Below are positions 41,384-51,353 of a DNA stretch of 64,000 bases, piece after piece. The DNA comes from Mycolicibacterium porcinum (lineage in GTDB: Bacteria; Actinomycetota; Actinomycetes; Mycobacteriales; Mycobacteriaceae), in contig MVIG01000022.1 of NCBI GenBank assembly GCA_002086835.1, positions 22,125 through 86,124 of the forward strand, written 5' to 3'. The number at the start of each line of letters is the position of its first letter. Position 1 is the stretch's first letter. The notes beneath the pieces are model-generated. The model worked only from the letters and a program-made list of their open reading frames with translations. It had not been told where the DNA came from and made no database searches. A program made the position numbers and the translations under genes.

Positions 41384-44300
41384 GGTCACCCATCAGAGCC
41401 GAGGACGGGGTCACCCGTAGCGACTGATCCAGTTCCAGCGTGGTGATCCGCTCGCCGCTGATCAGCCGCAGATGCACCTGGGACGTGCCGGGATGATTGG
41501 CCAGCACCTGCTTGAGCGCACTCACCTTGTCGATCGTGCACTGGCGGGTGGGCAGGCTGACCGCCAGCGGGCGGTCGGCCTGGGCGCTGCTGAAGTCGGG
41601 CACCACCAGTTCGTGGGCGATCAGCGAGATCCGGTCGTCGCGCGCGGCCACTTTCGCCTTGACCAGTACCACCACGTCGTCGGCGATCTCGTGGCCGAAC
41701 AGGGAGTACGTCTGCGGGAAGAACAGCACCTCGATACCACCGGTCAGGTCTTCCAATTGAGCCGAGGCCCAAGGCAAGCCGTTCTTGTTCACGCGGCGGT
41801 TGACCGAGGCCAAGATGCCGCCGACCACCACCTGTGCGTCATTGGCGACGTCGCCGTCGAGAATCGCCGGGATCTGTGTGTCGACCTGGTTGGCCAGCAG
41901 GTGGGCGACCCCGTTGAGCGGATGACCGGACACGTACAGGCCCAGCATCTCGCGTTCGAGAGCGAGCTTGTGCTTGTCCTCCCACTCCTCTTCGGGCACC
42001 TTGATGGTGAAGACCGCATCCGTGCCGCCGCCGTCGTCGGCACCGCCGAACAGGTCGAACTGGCCCATCGCCTCGGCCTTCTTGGTGCCGAGCACCGAAT
42101 CGACGGCGTCGGTGTGCACCAGGAACAGCCCCTTGCGGGGGTGGCCCAGCGAATCGAACGCGCCCGCCTTGACCAAGGATTCGGTGACCTTCTTGTTGCA
42201 GGCCGCGATGTCGATCTTGTTGAGGTAGTCGGAGAAGTCGGCGTACTTGCCCTTCTCGGTACGGGTACTGATCAGCGACGCAACGACATTCGCGCCCACG
42301 TTGCGGATCGCGCCGAGACCGAACCGGATGTCGTCGCCCACAGACGCGAAGTTCTGCACCGACTCGTTGACGTCGGGCGGCAGCACGGTGATGCCGAGCC
42401 GGCGGCAGTCGGCGAGGTAGACCGCGGCCTTGTCCTTGTCATCACCGACCGAGGTGAGCAGACCGGCCATGTACTCGGCGGGATAGTTCGCCTTGAGGTA
42501 GGCCGTCCAGTACGACACCAGGCCGTAGCCGGCGGCATGGGACTTGTTGAACGCATATCCGGCGAACGGGAGAATGGTGTCCCACAAGGCTTTCACCGCA
42601 GCCTCGGAGAAGCCGTTGGCGGTCATGCCTTCCTTGAAGCCCTTGTACTCGGCCTCGAGCACCTCAAGCTTCTTCTTACCCATGGCCTTACGGAGCGCAT
42701 CGGCCTTACCCATGGTGTAGGAGGCGACCTTCTGCGCGATGAACATGATCTGCTCTTGGTAGACGATCAGGCCGTACGTCTCGGCGAGGATGTCCTTGAG
42801 CGGTTCTTCGAGTTCGGGGTGGATGGGCTTGATCGCCTGGCGGCCGTTCTTGCGATCGGCGTAGTCATTGTGGGCGTTCATGCCCATCGGGCCGGGACGG
42901 TACAGCGCCAGCACCGCAACGATGTCGTTGAATCCGGTGGGCTGCATGCGCCGCAGCAGGTCACGCATCGCGCTGCCGTCGAGCTGGAACACGCCGAGGG
43001 TGTCGCCACGGCCGAGCAGCTCGTAGGCCGCCGGATCGTCGAACGGCAAGGTGTCCAGATCCAGGTCGATCCCCCGGTTGGCCTTGATGTTCTCCAGGCA
43101 GTCACCGATGATCGTCAGGTTTCGCAGGCCAAGGAAGTCCATCTTCAGCAGGCCGATGGCCTCACACGACGGGTAGTCCCAACCGGTGATGACCGCGCCG
43201 TCCTGCGGCCGCTTCCAGAGCGGGATCGCGTCGATGAGCGGCTCGGAGCTCATGATCACCGCGCAGGCGTGCACGCCCGCGTTGCGCACCAGGCCTTCCA
43301 GGCCACGCGCCGTCTCGAAGATGGTCCGCACATCCGGATCGGTGTCGATCAGGGCGCGAACCTCGGCGGCCTCCTTGTACCGCTCATGATTGGGATCGGT
43401 GATCCCAGACACCGGGATGTCCTTGGCCATGATGGGCGGCGGCAGCGCCTTGGTGATCCGGTCGGCGATCGCGAAGCCCGGCTGGCCGTAGTGCACGCGG
43501 GCCGAATCCTTCAGCGCCGCTTTGGTTTTGATGGTACCGAAGGTGATGACCTGGGCTACCCGGTCACTGCCCCACTTGTTCGCCGCGTACCGCAGCATCT
43601 CGCCGCGGCGGCGGTCGTCGAAGTCGATGTCGATATCGGGAGCCGACGGGCGTTCCGGGTTGAGGAAGCGCTCGAACAGCAGACCGTGCGGGATCGGGTC
43701 GATGTTGGTGATGCCCAGCGCGTAGGCCACCAGCGACCCGGCCGCCGATCCACGGCCCGGCCCCACCCGGATCCCGACCGAGCGGGCGTAGTTGATCAGG
43801 TCGGCCACGATCAGGAAGTAGGACGGAAAGCCCTTCTCGCAGATGACCTTGATCTCGTAGGTCGCCCGATCGGTGTACTCGGTGGGCACGGGCGCGCCCC
43901 GGAAGCGGCGCTCCAGCCCGGCCTGCACCTCATGTGTCAGCCACGAGTTCTGGTCGTGGCCGTCGGGAACCGGGAACACCGGCATGCGGTCGGTGGGTGT
44001 CCACACGTCGGCGTAGGACTGCACCCGCTCGCCGATCAGCACCGTGGAGTCGCACGCGCCCGGCACCTGGGAGTCCCACAGCGCGCGCATCTCGTCGGCC
44101 GACTTGAGGTAGTAGCCGTCGCCGTCGAACTTGAACCGGTTCGGGTCCGAAAGGGTCTTGCCGGTCTGGATGCACAGCAGGGCCTCGTGGTTCTGCGAGG
44201 CCTCCCGCGTGACGTAGTGGCAGTCGTTGGTGGCCAGCGGCGGGATGTTGAGCTTCTGCCCGATCTCCAGCAGCCCCTCGCGGACGCGGCGCTCGATGTC

Positions 44301-44897
44301 GAGACCGTGGTCCATCAGCTCGAGAAAGAAGTTCTCGGGGCCGAAGATCTCGCGCCATTTGGCCGCCGCCTCCAGCGCTTCCTGACGGTGACCGAGCCGC
44401 AGCCTGGTCTGCACCTCACCTGACGGGCAGCCCGTGGTCGCGATGATCCCTTCGGCATGCTCGGCGATGATCTCGGCGTCCATGCGCGCCCACTTGCCCA
44501 GCTGGCCTTCGAAGGAGGCCAGCGAGGACAGTTTGAACAGGTTGCGCAGACCGGTCGCGGTCTCCGCGACCATCGTCATATGGGTGTAGGCGCCACTACC
44601 GGAGACGTCGTCACTCTTCTGGCTCGGATCGCCCCACTGGACGCGCTTGGTCTCGAACCGGGAGGCCGGCGCGATGTACGCCTCGATGCCGATGATCGGT
44701 TTGATGCCGGCCTTGGTCGCCGAGTTGTAGAACTCACTGGCGCCGAACATGTTGCCGTGGTCGGTCATACCGATAGCGGGCATGCCCAGACGCTGCGCCT
44801 CGGCCAGCATCGGGGTGATCTTCGCGGCGCCGTCCAGCATCGAGTACTCGGTGTGGTTGTGCAGGTGCACGAAGGACCCAGAAGATGAACCGCTCAT
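41349..44897 (-). CDS. dnaE1: Replicative DNA polymerase III alpha subunit DnaE1
   Basis: 1182 residues (M. tuberculosis DnaE1 has 1184). An N-terminal PHP domain ([29 protein letters not shown]), which acts as the proofreading exonuclease in mycobacteria, precedes the palm. The palm has catalytic Asps in [20 protein letters not shown], then [17 protein letters not shown]. The little-finger and helix-hairpin-helix parts, and an OB fold ([20 protein letters not shown]), follow. It copies the chromosome as part of the replisome. The ATG at 44897 gives the normal N-terminus. Confidence 0.97.
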   Translation of the reverse strand: MSGSSSGSFVHLHNHTEYSMLDGAAKITPMLAEAQRLGMPAIGMTDHGNMFGASEFYNSATKAGIKPIIGIEAYIAPASRFETKRVQWGDPSQKSDDVSGSGAYTHMTMVAETATGLRNLFKLSSLASFEGQLGKWARMDAEIIAEHAEGIIATTGCPSGEVQTRLRLGHRQEALEAAAKWREIFGPENFFLELMDHGLDIERRVREGLLEIGQKLNIPPLATNDCHYVTREASQNHEALLCIQTGKTLSDPNRFKFDGDGYYLKSADEMRALWDSQVPGACDSTVLIGERVQSYADVWTPTDRMPVFPVPDGHDQNSWLTHEVQAGLERRFRGAPVPTEYTDRATYEIKVICEKGFPSYFLIVADLINYARSVGIRVGPGRGSAAGSLVAYALGITNIDPIPHGLLFERFLNPERPSAPDIDIDFDDRRRGEMLRYAANKWGSDRVAQVITFGTIKTKAALKDSARVHYGQPGFAIADRITKALPPPIMAKDIPVSGITDPNHERYKEAAEVRALIDTDPDVRTIFETARGLEGLVRNAGVHACAVIMSSEPLIDAIPLWKRPQDGAVITGWDYPSCEAIGLLKMDFLGLRNLTIIGDCLENIKANRGIDLDLDTLPFDDPAAYELLGRGDTLGVFQLDGSAMRDLLRRMQPTGFNDIVAVLALYRPGPMGMNAHNDYADRKNGRQAIKPIHPELEEPLKDILAETYGLIVYQEQIMFIAQKVASYTMGKADALRKAMGKKKLEVLEAEYKGFKEGMTANGFSEAAVKALWDTILPFAGYAFNKSHAAGYGLVSYWTAYLKANYPAEYMAGLLTSVGDDKDKAAVYLADCRRLGITVLPPDVNESVQNFASVGDDIRFGLGAIRNVGANVVASLISTRTEKGKYADFSDYLNKIDIAACNKKVTESLVKAGAFDSLGHPRKGLFLVHTDAVDSVLGTKKAEAMGQFDLFGGADDGGGTDAVFTIKVPEEEWEDKHKLALEREMLGLYVSGHPLNGVAHLLANQVDTQIPAILDGDVANDAQVVVGGILASVNRRVNKNGLPWASAQLEDLTGGIEVLFFPQTYSLFGHEIADDVVVLVKAKVAARDDRISLIAHELVVPDFSSAQADRPLAVSLPTRQCTIDKVSALKQVLANHPGTSQVHLRLISGERITTLELDQSLRVTPSSALMGDLKALLGPGCLG

Positions 44898-44966
44898 AGG
44901 CCTGCCAGTCTATGGCGCCCCACCGACACGTCCGCGCGTGTCGCTACGCGTGTCTTTGCCGGCGAG

Positions 44967-45614
44967 TCACAGATCACGATCAGCGGCAGACAGCAACCCG
45001 TTGCCGATCACCGATTGGAGTTGCTTAGCTATCGCAGGAACGTCAACGGGCCTGCGTTGCCAGCCGCAGTAGGCACCCATTCCCCACAGCATCGCGTACA
45101 GCAGTTCGACCAGACTCACCCGCTCGGTGTGCGGCGGCAGCTCGCCCCGGTCGACCGCCTCCGTGACCAGCTCTCCGAGGAAGCCGCGGGTGGCCGCGAC
45201 GGTGGCGGCGGGCAGATCGGGATGCCGGTACGACTCGAGTCGCGCGTTGACCAGAAACCCCACCAGGGCGCCGTCCCGATGCCACACCGCAACCACGGCA
45301 TCGATATACGCATGTAACCGATCCAGTGTTCCGTCATGCTGTTTCGCGGTGTGAATGCACGACGTGACGACCTCGTGCGCCTCCTGGAGCAACGCGCCGT
45401 AGAGATCCTCGCGACTGGCGAAATAGTAGTTCAGCGTCGGGCGGCTCAGGCCGCTGCGCTTGGCGATCGCCTGGAATGTGGTCGCCGCATAGCCGCGCTC
45501 GTTGATGATTTCGTAGGCCGCCTGCATGATGCGCTCACGGGTTTGCGCCGCATCGGCACCAACCGGGCGACCCGGGCCTCGACGGGTAATCCGAGACCTG
45601 CCACGCGAAGTCAT
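44967..45614 (-). CDS. TetR-family transcriptional regulator
   Basis: 215 residues. After a basic N-terminus, the TetR helix-turn-helix lies at about 25-72 (MQAAYEIINERGYAATTFQA, then IAKRSGLSRPTLNYYFASRE). A C-terminal ligand-binding domain follows. It stands alone between dnaE1 and a sigma-factor gene on the same strand. A perfect palindrome begins nine bases before the ATG, so it probably represses itself. Its regulon and ligand are unknown. Confidence 0.88.
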   Translation of the reverse strand: MTSRGRSRITRRGPGRPVGADAAQTRERIMQAAYEIINERGYAATTFQAIAKRSGLSRPTLNYYFASREDLYGALLQEAHEVVTSCIHTAKQHDGTLDRLHAYIDAVVAVWHRDGALVGFLVNARLESYRHPDLPAATVAATRGFLGELVTEAVDRGELPPHTERVSLVELLYAMLWGMGAYCGWQRRPVDVPAIAKQLQSVIGNGLLSAADRDL

Positions 45615-45622
45615 CTAGCAAA

Positions 45623-45643
45623 CCCTATGGCATTGCCATAGGG
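45623..45643. promoter_or_regulatory. Palindromic operator upstream of the TetR gene
   Basis: CCCTATGGCA (45623-45632) and TGCCATAGGG (45634-45643) are perfect 10-base arms around a single T. The site ends nine bases before the TetR start codon, the usual place for an autoregulatory TetR operator. Confidence 0.7.
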
Positions 45644-45685
45644 ACGTCAAAAGGCCACTCCGCAAATTAAGCGTTCAGCGCGGAA

Positions 45686-46882
45686 TCAGTGAAGGGGCCG
45701 CATCCTGTCGATCAGGTAGGCCCGCACCGCATCGTCGGTGGTCAAATCGATGGCCCGGCGGTAGGCCGCAGCGGCCTCGTCGACCCGCCCTGCCTCGGCA
45801 AGGAGATGGCCGCGCGTGACCCAGGCAGGCTGAAATCTCTCCACCGTCCGGTCCCTGATCGCATCCAGGGCACGCAATCCCGCGTCGGCGCCGTCCAATT
45901 CACCCTCCAATGCCGCCAGGGCCACTGCGGCGCCCAGCGACGGCGCCACCCGCATCAGCGCCCGATACAGCTTGCGCAAGGCGCCGCGGTCGACATCGAC
46001 AGCACAGTGCGCCGATTGAATCGCCGCCTCGTACTGGAACCGTCCGGGCCGCCCGAAACCGTGGGCCCGGGCCAGCAGTCGCTCCCCGTGCGCACGCAAC
46101 TCGGCATTCCACCTGCCGCGGTCCTGATCGTCCAGGGCGATGAAGTTGCCGTTGCGGTCGAAACGCGCCGGACGCCGGGCCTCGCACAGGCAGATCAGCG
46201 CGGCCAGGCCCAGGACTTCTGGCTCATCGGGCAGCAACTCAACGAGCACCATCGCCAGATGGAGGGCCTCCGACGACAGCGATTCGATGGCCTGCCGCTG
46301 CGGAATCGACAACCAGTCGATCGAATATGCGCCGTAGACCGCCTCGAGCACCTCGGGCAGGCGGGCGGCAAGGTCGCTGCGCTCGGGCAGGGTGAACGGG
46401 ATGCCGGTGTCCCGGATGCGCTTCTTGGCCCGGACCAGCCGCTGCGCCATCGTCGCCGGGGCGACGGCGAACGCCGCGGCTATCGCTGCCGCGTCCACCC
46501 CCAGCACCGCCTGCAGCATCAACGGGGTACGGATGTCGGCGGCGATCGCCGGGTGCGCGCACACCAGCATGAGCTCGAGCCGGCGGTCGGGAATGGCCGC
46601 CGGTTCGAGCCCCTCGTCGGCGATGTCGTCGCCTTCGGCCCAAGGTCCGGTCAACCGGTGCGACGGCGATTTCCACATGTCCCGCAGCCGGTTACGCGCC
46701 ACGGTCAGCAACCACCCTTCCGGATTGGCCGGGACGCCGTTGCCGGGCCAGCGCTGGAGAGCGCGTTCGAAGGCGTCGGCCAGCGCGTCCTCGGCCGCGG
46801 CGATGTCCCGGCACTGTGCGGCCAGCAGCGCAAGCAGCCGACCGTAGGACTGGCCGACCACGTGCGTGAGCCGCTCCTCCAC
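45686..46882 (-). CDS. ECF42-type RNA polymerase sigma factor with long C-terminal extension
   Basis: About 398 residues. A sigma-2 region at the N-terminus (LTHVVGQSYGRLLALLAAQC, AEDALADAFERALQRWP, GWLLTVARNRLRDM) and a sigma-4 region (AIAAAFAVAPATMAQRLVRA, KKRIRD) are followed by some 220 helical residues (DUF6596 and TPR-like repeats). That extension, plus a DGPF/YCII gene immediately upstream, defines the ECF42 group. Targets usually include the DGPF gene itself. No anti-sigma factor gene is present. The start is uncertain: GTG at 46882 is chosen, and a TTG at 46906 would overlap the upstream gene. Confidence 0.82.
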   Translation of the reverse strand: MEERLTHVVGQSYGRLLALLAAQCRDIAAAEDALADAFERALQRWPGNGVPANPEGWLLTVARNRLRDMWKSPSHRLTGPWAEGDDIADEGLEPAAIPDRRLELMLVCAHPAIAADIRTPLMLQAVLGVDAAAIAAAFAVAPATMAQRLVRAKKRIRDTGIPFTLPERSDLAARLPEVLEAVYGAYSIDWLSIPQRQAIESLSSEALHLAMVLVELLPDEPEVLGLAALICLCEARRPARFDRNGNFIALDDQDRGRWNAELRAHGERLLARAHGFGRPGRFQYEAAIQSAHCAVDVDRGALRKLYRALMRVAPSLGAAVALAALEGELDGADAGLRALDAIRDRTVERFQPAWVTRGHLLAEAGRVDEAAAAYRRAIDLTTDDAVRAYLIDRMRPLH

Positions 46883-46890
46883 GGGTGTGT

Positions 46891-47268
46891 TCAGGGCGTG
46901 TACCAACCCCGGCCCCGGCCGTAGGTCACCGCGACAGGCCTGATCTCGATCGAACCCCACGCCGCGGCAGGGCATTTCGCCGCCCAGGCCAGTGCCGCGT
47001 CGAGGTCGGGTACGTCGATCACGAATACCCCGCCCAACCGTTCCCTGGTATCGGCGAAGGGGCCGTCCTGGATCTCCGCGGTGCCCGTGCGGGCGGTGTA
47101 GGTCGTGCTGGCCGACGCCGACTGGAGCACCTGGGTGCCGACCAGGACGCCGGCCGCGTCAAGGTCGTCGGCGTATCGGGCGAACGCGGCCTGGGCGGGC
47201 TTCATGTCCTCCTCGGTCAGGCCCGCCTCCGGTCCCTCCTGGTAGTGCATGAGTAGGCAGTACTGCAC
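46891..47268 (-). CDS. DGPF-motif YCII-family protein (ECF42 partner)
   Basis: 125 residues, a small ferredoxin-like YCII domain with QYCLLMHYQEG at the start and the signature EIQDGPFADTRERLGGVFVI near the middle. Proteins of this kind are nearly always encoded next to ECF42 sigma factors and are their typical regulatory targets; their activity is unknown. It lies eight bases upstream of the sigma gene on the same strand, so the two form an operon. Confidence 0.82.
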   Translation of the reverse strand: MQYCLLMHYQEGPEAGLTEEDMKPAQAAFARYADDLDAAGVLVGTQVLQSASASTTYTARTGTAEIQDGPFADTRERLGGVFVIDVPDLDAALAWAAKCPAAAWGSIEIRPVAVTYGRGRGWYTP

Positions 47269-47298
47269 GGTGTCCTCCTGGGTCTCGATTCCAGCCTG

Positions 47299-48246
47299 TC
47301 ACCGTGATGACGATTCCGGCTCCACCTGATCGACAATCTCGGCCATCGAATCAGCCGGTTTTCTGCGGAGCGCACTGATCGTCATGATCACCAGCGCCAG
47401 CCAGATCAGGGCGAATCCGACCCACCGGCCGGGCGGCATCGGTTCGTGTCCGATGAACACCCCCCAGGCCATCTGCAGTCCAGGGTTGAGATAGAAGAGC
47501 AGTCCCAGCGTCACCATCGGCAGCCGCTGCGCGGCCGCGGCGAACAGCAGCAACGGTACGGCGGTGACCGGCCCGGCGAGCAACAACAGCACCGCATGCC
47601 ACGGACCGTGGTTGAGGAAGTTCCCCCGGCCCAGCACCTCCAGGGTGATGACGTAGCCCGCGGCCAGCGGCAGCGCCAGGAGCGTTTCCACGGCCACGCT
47701 CACCCGCGGATCGGCCTGCACCACCTTCTTGACCAGGCCATACACCCCGAAGGACAGAGCCAGGACGACCGCGATGTATGGCGGTGCGCCCACCTCGACG
47801 GTCAGGATGGCCACCGCGATGACGGCGAGCACCAACGCGACGGCCTGCCATCGGTTGATTCGCTCGCGGAATACCAGCACCCCCAGCAGCACGCTCACCA
47901 AGGGGTTGATGAAGTATCCGAGCGCCGCATCCACGACGTGGCCCGTGGTGACGGCGTAGATGTAGGTACCCCAGTTGACGGAAATCAGTAGCGAGGCCGC
48001 GAGCAGTTGCAGCCAGGTCCGCAGCGATAGTCGGCACAGATCACGGAGGCGGCGGGCCACCGCCAGTACCAGCAGCAGGAACAGCGCGCTCCACACGATG
48101 CGGTGGGCCAGCACTTCCGGTGCTCCCGCCGGGAGTAGCAGCAGGAAGAAGCCCGGGCACAAACCCCACCAGATGTAGGCGCCCGCGCCGTAGAGCACTC
48201 CGGTCCGACCCGCACCGGCCCGCGACGGAGGTGCCTGGACGCCCAC
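47299..48246 (-). CDS. rarD: RarD/EamA-family DMT-superfamily permease
   Basis: 315 residues with about ten membrane segments in two repeats. GAGAYIWWGLCPGFFLLLLP at the N-terminus and NWGTYIYAVTTGHVVDAALG, then YFINPLVSVLLGVLVF, are the RarD signature regions. It is an inner-membrane drug/metabolite transporter. RarD was first noted for a link to chloramphenicol sensitivity, but the substrate is not known. The start is the GTG at 48246, two bases after the rluD-family gene stop on the same strand. Confidence 0.88.
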   Translation of the reverse strand: MGVQAPPSRAGAGRTGVLYGAGAYIWWGLCPGFFLLLLPAGAPEVLAHRIVWSALFLLLVLAVARRLRDLCRLSLRTWLQLLAASLLISVNWGTYIYAVTTGHVVDAALGYFINPLVSVLLGVLVFRERINRWQAVALVLAVIAVAILTVEVGAPPYIAVVLALSFGVYGLVKKVVQADPRVSVAVETLLALPLAAGYVITLEVLGRGNFLNHGPWHAVLLLLAGPVTAVPLLLFAAAAQRLPMVTLGLLFYLNPGLQMAWGVFIGHEPMPPGRWVGFALIWLALVIMTISALRRKPADSMAEIVDQVEPESSSR

Positions 48247-48248
48247 GG

Positions 48249-49172
48249 CTAGTGGCGACGCAGGACGTCGAGGGCGGCCTGCAGATCAGCCGGGTACGGG
48301 CTGGTGATCTCGATGCGCCGGCCGTCGGCCGGATGCGCGAAGGCAAGGGACCGCGCGTGCAGCCACTGCCGTTCCAGCCCAAGCTTTTTCGCCAATGTGG
48401 GATCAGCACCGTAGGTCATGTCGCCGCAGCACGGGTGGTGCAGCGCGGCGAAGTGCACGCGGATCTGATGAGTGCGGCCGGTCTCCAGCTCGATGTCGAG
48501 CAGGCTCGCGGCCTGGAACGCCTCGAGGGTGTCGTAGTGGGTGATGCTGTGCCGACCGCCCTCGACGACCGCGAATTTCCAGTCGTGTCCCCGGTGCCGC
48601 CCGATCGGGGCGTCGATGGTGCCGCTCGACGGATCCGGGTGGCCCTGCACGAGTGCGTGGTAGCGCTTGTCCACGGTTCGCTGTTTGAACGCTCGCTTGA
48701 GAACCGTGTACGCGCGCTCGGACAGTGCCACCACCATGACACCCGAGGTCCCCACATCGAGTCGGTGCACGATGCCCTGGCGCTCGTGGATACCCGAGGT
48801 GCTGATGCGGAACCCGGCGGCAGCCAGGCCACCCAACACCGTCGGTCCGTGCCAACCGACCGTCGCGTGCGCGGCCACGCCCGGTGGCTTGTCCACCGCC
48901 ACGATGTCGTCGTCGGCGTAGAGGATGTCCATGCCCTCGATGTCGACCGGCGTGTTCTCGACGGGTGCGGGCGCCTCCGGCAGCCGCACCTCCAGCCAGG
49001 CTCCGGCGACGAGCTTGTCGGACTTCGCGGCCGGGGCCCCGTCGATGTCGACACCGCCGTCCTCGGCCATGGCCGCGACGGCCGTGCGCGACAGACCGAG
49101 CAGCCGGGCCAATCCGGCGTCGACTCGCATTCCCGCCAGGCCCTCGGGCACCGGCATCGACCGGGTCGTCAC
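48249..49172 (-). CDS. rluD: RluD-family 23S rRNA pseudouridine synthase, Rv1540-like
   Basis: 307 residues. An N-terminal S4 RNA-binding domain (about 1-70, [20 protein letters not shown]) precedes the RluA/RluD catalytic domain. The signature [16 protein letters not shown] carries the catalytic Asp, and [19 protein letters not shown] and [13 protein letters not shown] are conserved. It converts specific uridines of RNA to pseudouridine. The GTG start shares one base with the lspA stop (TAGTG), so the genes are coupled, as in M. tuberculosis. Confidence 0.92.
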   Translation of the reverse strand: MTTRSMPVPEGLAGMRVDAGLARLLGLSRTAVAAMAEDGGVDIDGAPAAKSDKLVAGAWLEVRLPEAPAPVENTPVDIEGMDILYADDDIVAVDKPPGVAAHATVGWHGPTVLGGLAAAGFRISTSGIHERQGIVHRLDVGTSGVMVVALSERAYTVLKRAFKQRTVDKRYHALVQGHPDPSSGTIDAPIGRHRGHDWKFAVVEGGRHSITHYDTLEAFQAASLLDIELETGRTHQIRVHFAALHHPCCGDMTYGADPTLAKKLGLERQWLHARSLAFAHPADGRRIEITSPYPADLQAALDVLRRH

Positions 49173-49870
49173 TATGACGTCTCGGCCTGGCGACCGACCG
49201 CGCTCGACTCGTCGGACTCCTCGGAGGCGTCGGACTCGGAATCCTTGGCCGGAGCAGCCTCGGCGGGTTCGGGCGTGACGTCGTCCGGCGCCGGATCGTC
49301 ACCCCGGCGCCGTCCGACGGTGTCGAAGTCGAAACCGAACAACGACAACGCCACCAGCAGGATGGCGCCGCCGACCACGGCCGGATCGGCCACGTTGAAC
49401 ACCGGCCACCAGCCGACGGAGAAGAAGTCCACCACGTGGCCGCGCAGCGGTCCTGGCGCGCGGAAGAAGCGGTCGATCAGGTTTCCCGTCGCACCGCCGA
49501 GGATCATGCCAAGGCCGATCGCCCACCAGGGAGAAACCAGCCGGCGACCCATCCATACGATTCCGATCACCACGCCGGTCGCGATGAGAGTCAGAACCCA
49601 GGTGTATCCGGTTGCCATCGAGAAGGCCGCGCCGGAGTTCCGCACCAACGTCCAGGTGACGGTGTCACCGATGATCGACACCGGCTGGCCGGGTGTCAGC
49701 AGGCGCACCGCCAGCACCTTGGTCACCACGTCGACGAACAGCACCACGGCAGCAACGGTGAGCAGCAGACGCAGCCGCCGCCGGGGCGGGGCGGCGGTTG
49801 CAGGGGACGATTTCGCGTCCCCGGTAGCGTCGGTCACCGGCTCTGCCGGGCCTGACGTTTCATCAGTCAC
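49172..49870 (-). CDS. lspA: Lipoprotein signal peptidase LspA
   Basis: 232-residue inner-membrane aspartic peptidase that removes the signal peptide from diacylglyceryl-modified prolipoproteins. Four membrane helices are visible. The catalytic Asps lie in [13 protein letters not shown] and [11 protein letters not shown]. The N-terminus has an extra 30 polar residues and the C-terminus a roughly 50-residue acidic tail rich in Ser, Asp and Glu, making it longer than the 202-residue M. tuberculosis protein. The GTG at 49870 is chosen since the longer frame upstream overlaps the divergent ansA gene. Confidence 0.92.
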   Translation of the reverse strand: MTDETSGPAEPVTDATGDAKSSPATAAPPRRRLRLLLTVAAVVLFVDVVTKVLAVRLLTPGQPVSIIGDTVTWTLVRNSGAAFSMATGYTWVLTLIATGVVIGIVWMGRRLVSPWWAIGLGMILGGATGNLIDRFFRAPGPLRGHVVDFFSVGWWPVFNVADPAVVGGAILLVALSLFGFDFDTVGRRRGDDPAPDDVTPEPAEAAPAKDSESDASEESDESSAVGRQAETS

Positions 49871-49899
49871 TCTCCCATCATCCCAAACAGTCGGTGCGG

Positions 49900-49915
49900 G
49901 ACAATCTGCACCGTG
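49900..49915 (+). promoter_or_regulatory. ansA: Candidate leaderless promoter of ansA
   Basis: GACAAT at 49900-49905 is followed by seven bases and a GTG at 49913, which is directly followed by an in-frame ATG. The spacing would let the transcript start on the GTG. It is the same arrangement as before hisD. Confidence 0.4.
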
Positions 49916-50872
49916 ATGGAGTCCACGAACCCGCCCCGGCGCATCGTCGTCATCACCACCGGCGGCACCATCTCGACCAGCACCGACGAGGCCGGTATCA
50001 GGCGCCCGACGCACAGCGGGGCGGAGCTGACGGCCGGGATCCCCATCGAGGCGCAGGTGGACATCGTCGACGTGATGGCGACCGACAGTGCGCTGCTGAC
50101 ACCCGCCGACTGGGACCGGATCGCCGCAGCGGTCGGTTCCGCGGCAGCCCGGGCCGATGGGGTCGTCGTCACCCATGGCACCGACAGCATGGAGGAAACC
50201 GCGCTGTGGCTGGACCTCACCTACGGCGGAGCCGTACCTGTGGTGCTGACCGGGTCGCAACGCAGCGCGGATGCGACAGACAGTGACGGACCCGCCAACC
50301 TGCGCGACGCGATCACCGTCGCGGCGAGCCCGCAGGCCCGGGACCTCGGGGTGGCGGTGAGCTTCGCCGGCACGGTGTGGCAACCGCTGGGCCTGCGCAA
50401 GCGGCACACCCACGAGTTGACGGCCTTCACCGGAACGACGCTGGGAACGGTCGGCGACGGCGGGTGTGCGCTCACGGCGACGAAATCGCGCGCGTTCCTC
50501 GGTGAGCTGTCCGCTGCAAAGGCACCTCGGGTCGACATCGTCGTCGCGTATCCAGGCGCGGATGCGGCAGCCCTGGACGGGTGTGTCGCGGCGGGGGCAC
50601 GTGCTGTCGTGATCGAGGCGATGGGCTCGGGCAACGCGGGCGCCGCACTGATCGACGGGGTCCGCAGGCACTGTCGCGACGGTGTGGTGGTTGTCGTGTC
50701 GAGCCGAGTGCCAGACGGACCGGTCGCCGCGCAGTACGGGCCGGGCCGGCAGCTGGTCGACGCCGGCGCCATCATGGTCCCCACCTTGCGTCCGGCCCAG
50801 GCCCGCGTCCTGCTGATGGCTGCGCTGGCCGCCGGACGGCCGGTCGCAGAGGTCATCGACGCCTGGGGTTGA
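49913..50872 (+). CDS. ansA: L-asparaginase AnsA
   Basis: 319-residue type I/II-like asparaginase hydrolysing asparagine to aspartate and ammonia. The first catalytic Thr is in [12 protein letters not shown], and the second Thr-Asp pair is in [34 protein letters not shown] is the family region behind them. No signal peptide, so probably cytoplasmic. It matches Rv1538c and is divergent from lspA with 42 bases between. GTG 49913 or ATG 49916 are both possible starts; the promoter spacing favours the GTG. Confidence 0.93.
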   Translation: MMESTNPPRRIVVITTGGTISTSTDEAGIRRPTHSGAELTAGIPIEAQVDIVDVMATDSALLTPADWDRIAAAVGSAAARADGVVVTHGTDSMEETALWLDLTYGGAVPVVLTGSQRSADATDSDGPANLRDAITVAASPQARDLGVAVSFAGTVWQPLGLRKRHTHELTAFTGTTLGTVGDGGCALTATKSRAFLGELSAAKAPRVDIVVAYPGADAAALDGCVAAGARAVVIEAMGSGNAGAALIDGVRRHCRDGVVVVVSSRVPDGPVAAQYGPGRQLVDAGAIMVPTLRPAQARVLLMAALAAGRPVAEVIDAWG

Positions 50873-50885
50873 CGACGCCGGTTGA

Positions 50886-51353
50886 ATGAAACCTATGCGC
50901 CACACCATGGCAATCGCCGCGCTCGGCTTCCTGGCGCTCGGCGCAGCCCCGACCGCCGCGGCCGAGCCACCACCGGGCGCCGACGACATCGACAGCTACC
51001 CCGTCGCCGAGGGTCATTTCAGCTCACCCACCGACTTCTACGGCGTGTTCTTCCGCACCCCGGACGGCCGTCATTGCGGAATCGGCCCCAACGGCGGGCC
51101 GGTGGGGTGTGACGCGGTGCCGATGGACGCACCGGCAGGCAGCAACCAGATCTACGTCAACAGCGGCGGGCCCGCGTCCTACCGCCACTCGGACACCGCC
51201 TCGTTCACCCGCGATGTCGACGTGCTGCCCGAAGGCCACCGCCTGGAGAACTGGGGCGCCAGTTGCGGTGTCGGCTACCAGGGCACGGTGACGTGCAAGA
51301 CCTACGGCGAGCACGGCTTCATTCTCAACGCCACCTACGGCGTGCTCTGGTAG
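50886..51353 (+). CDS. Secreted protein of unknown function with four cysteines
   Basis: 155 residues with a Sec-type signal peptide ([20 protein letters not shown] followed by AAAE, cleavage probable near AAA-EPP). The mature part has four cysteines (RHCGIG, VGCDAV, ASCGVG, VTCKTY) likely making two disulfides, and is rich in Gly and aromatic residues. I do not recognise a family function. It begins 13 bases after ansA and may be cotranscribed. ATG 50895 is an alternative start. Its end overlaps the convergent dinX gene by 19 bases. Confidence 0.75.
   Translation: MKPMRHTMAIAALGFLALGAAPTAAAEPPPGADDIDSYPVAEGHFSSPTDFYGVFFRTPDGRHCGIGPNGGPVGCDAVPMDAPAGSNQIYVNSGGPASYRHSDTASFTRDVDVLPEGHRLENWGASCGVGYQGTVTCKTYGEHGFILNATYGVLW

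Noticed and set aside
41472-44423. A 983-codon open frame on the plus strand, antisense to dnaE1
   Set aside because: It mirrors the codon pattern of dnaE1 in high-GC DNA, shows no recognisable domain, and lies wholly inside a certain gene.
49871-50989. N-terminal extension of lspA across ansA
   Set aside because: It is antisense to ansA, and the LspA fold is complete from the GTG at 49870.
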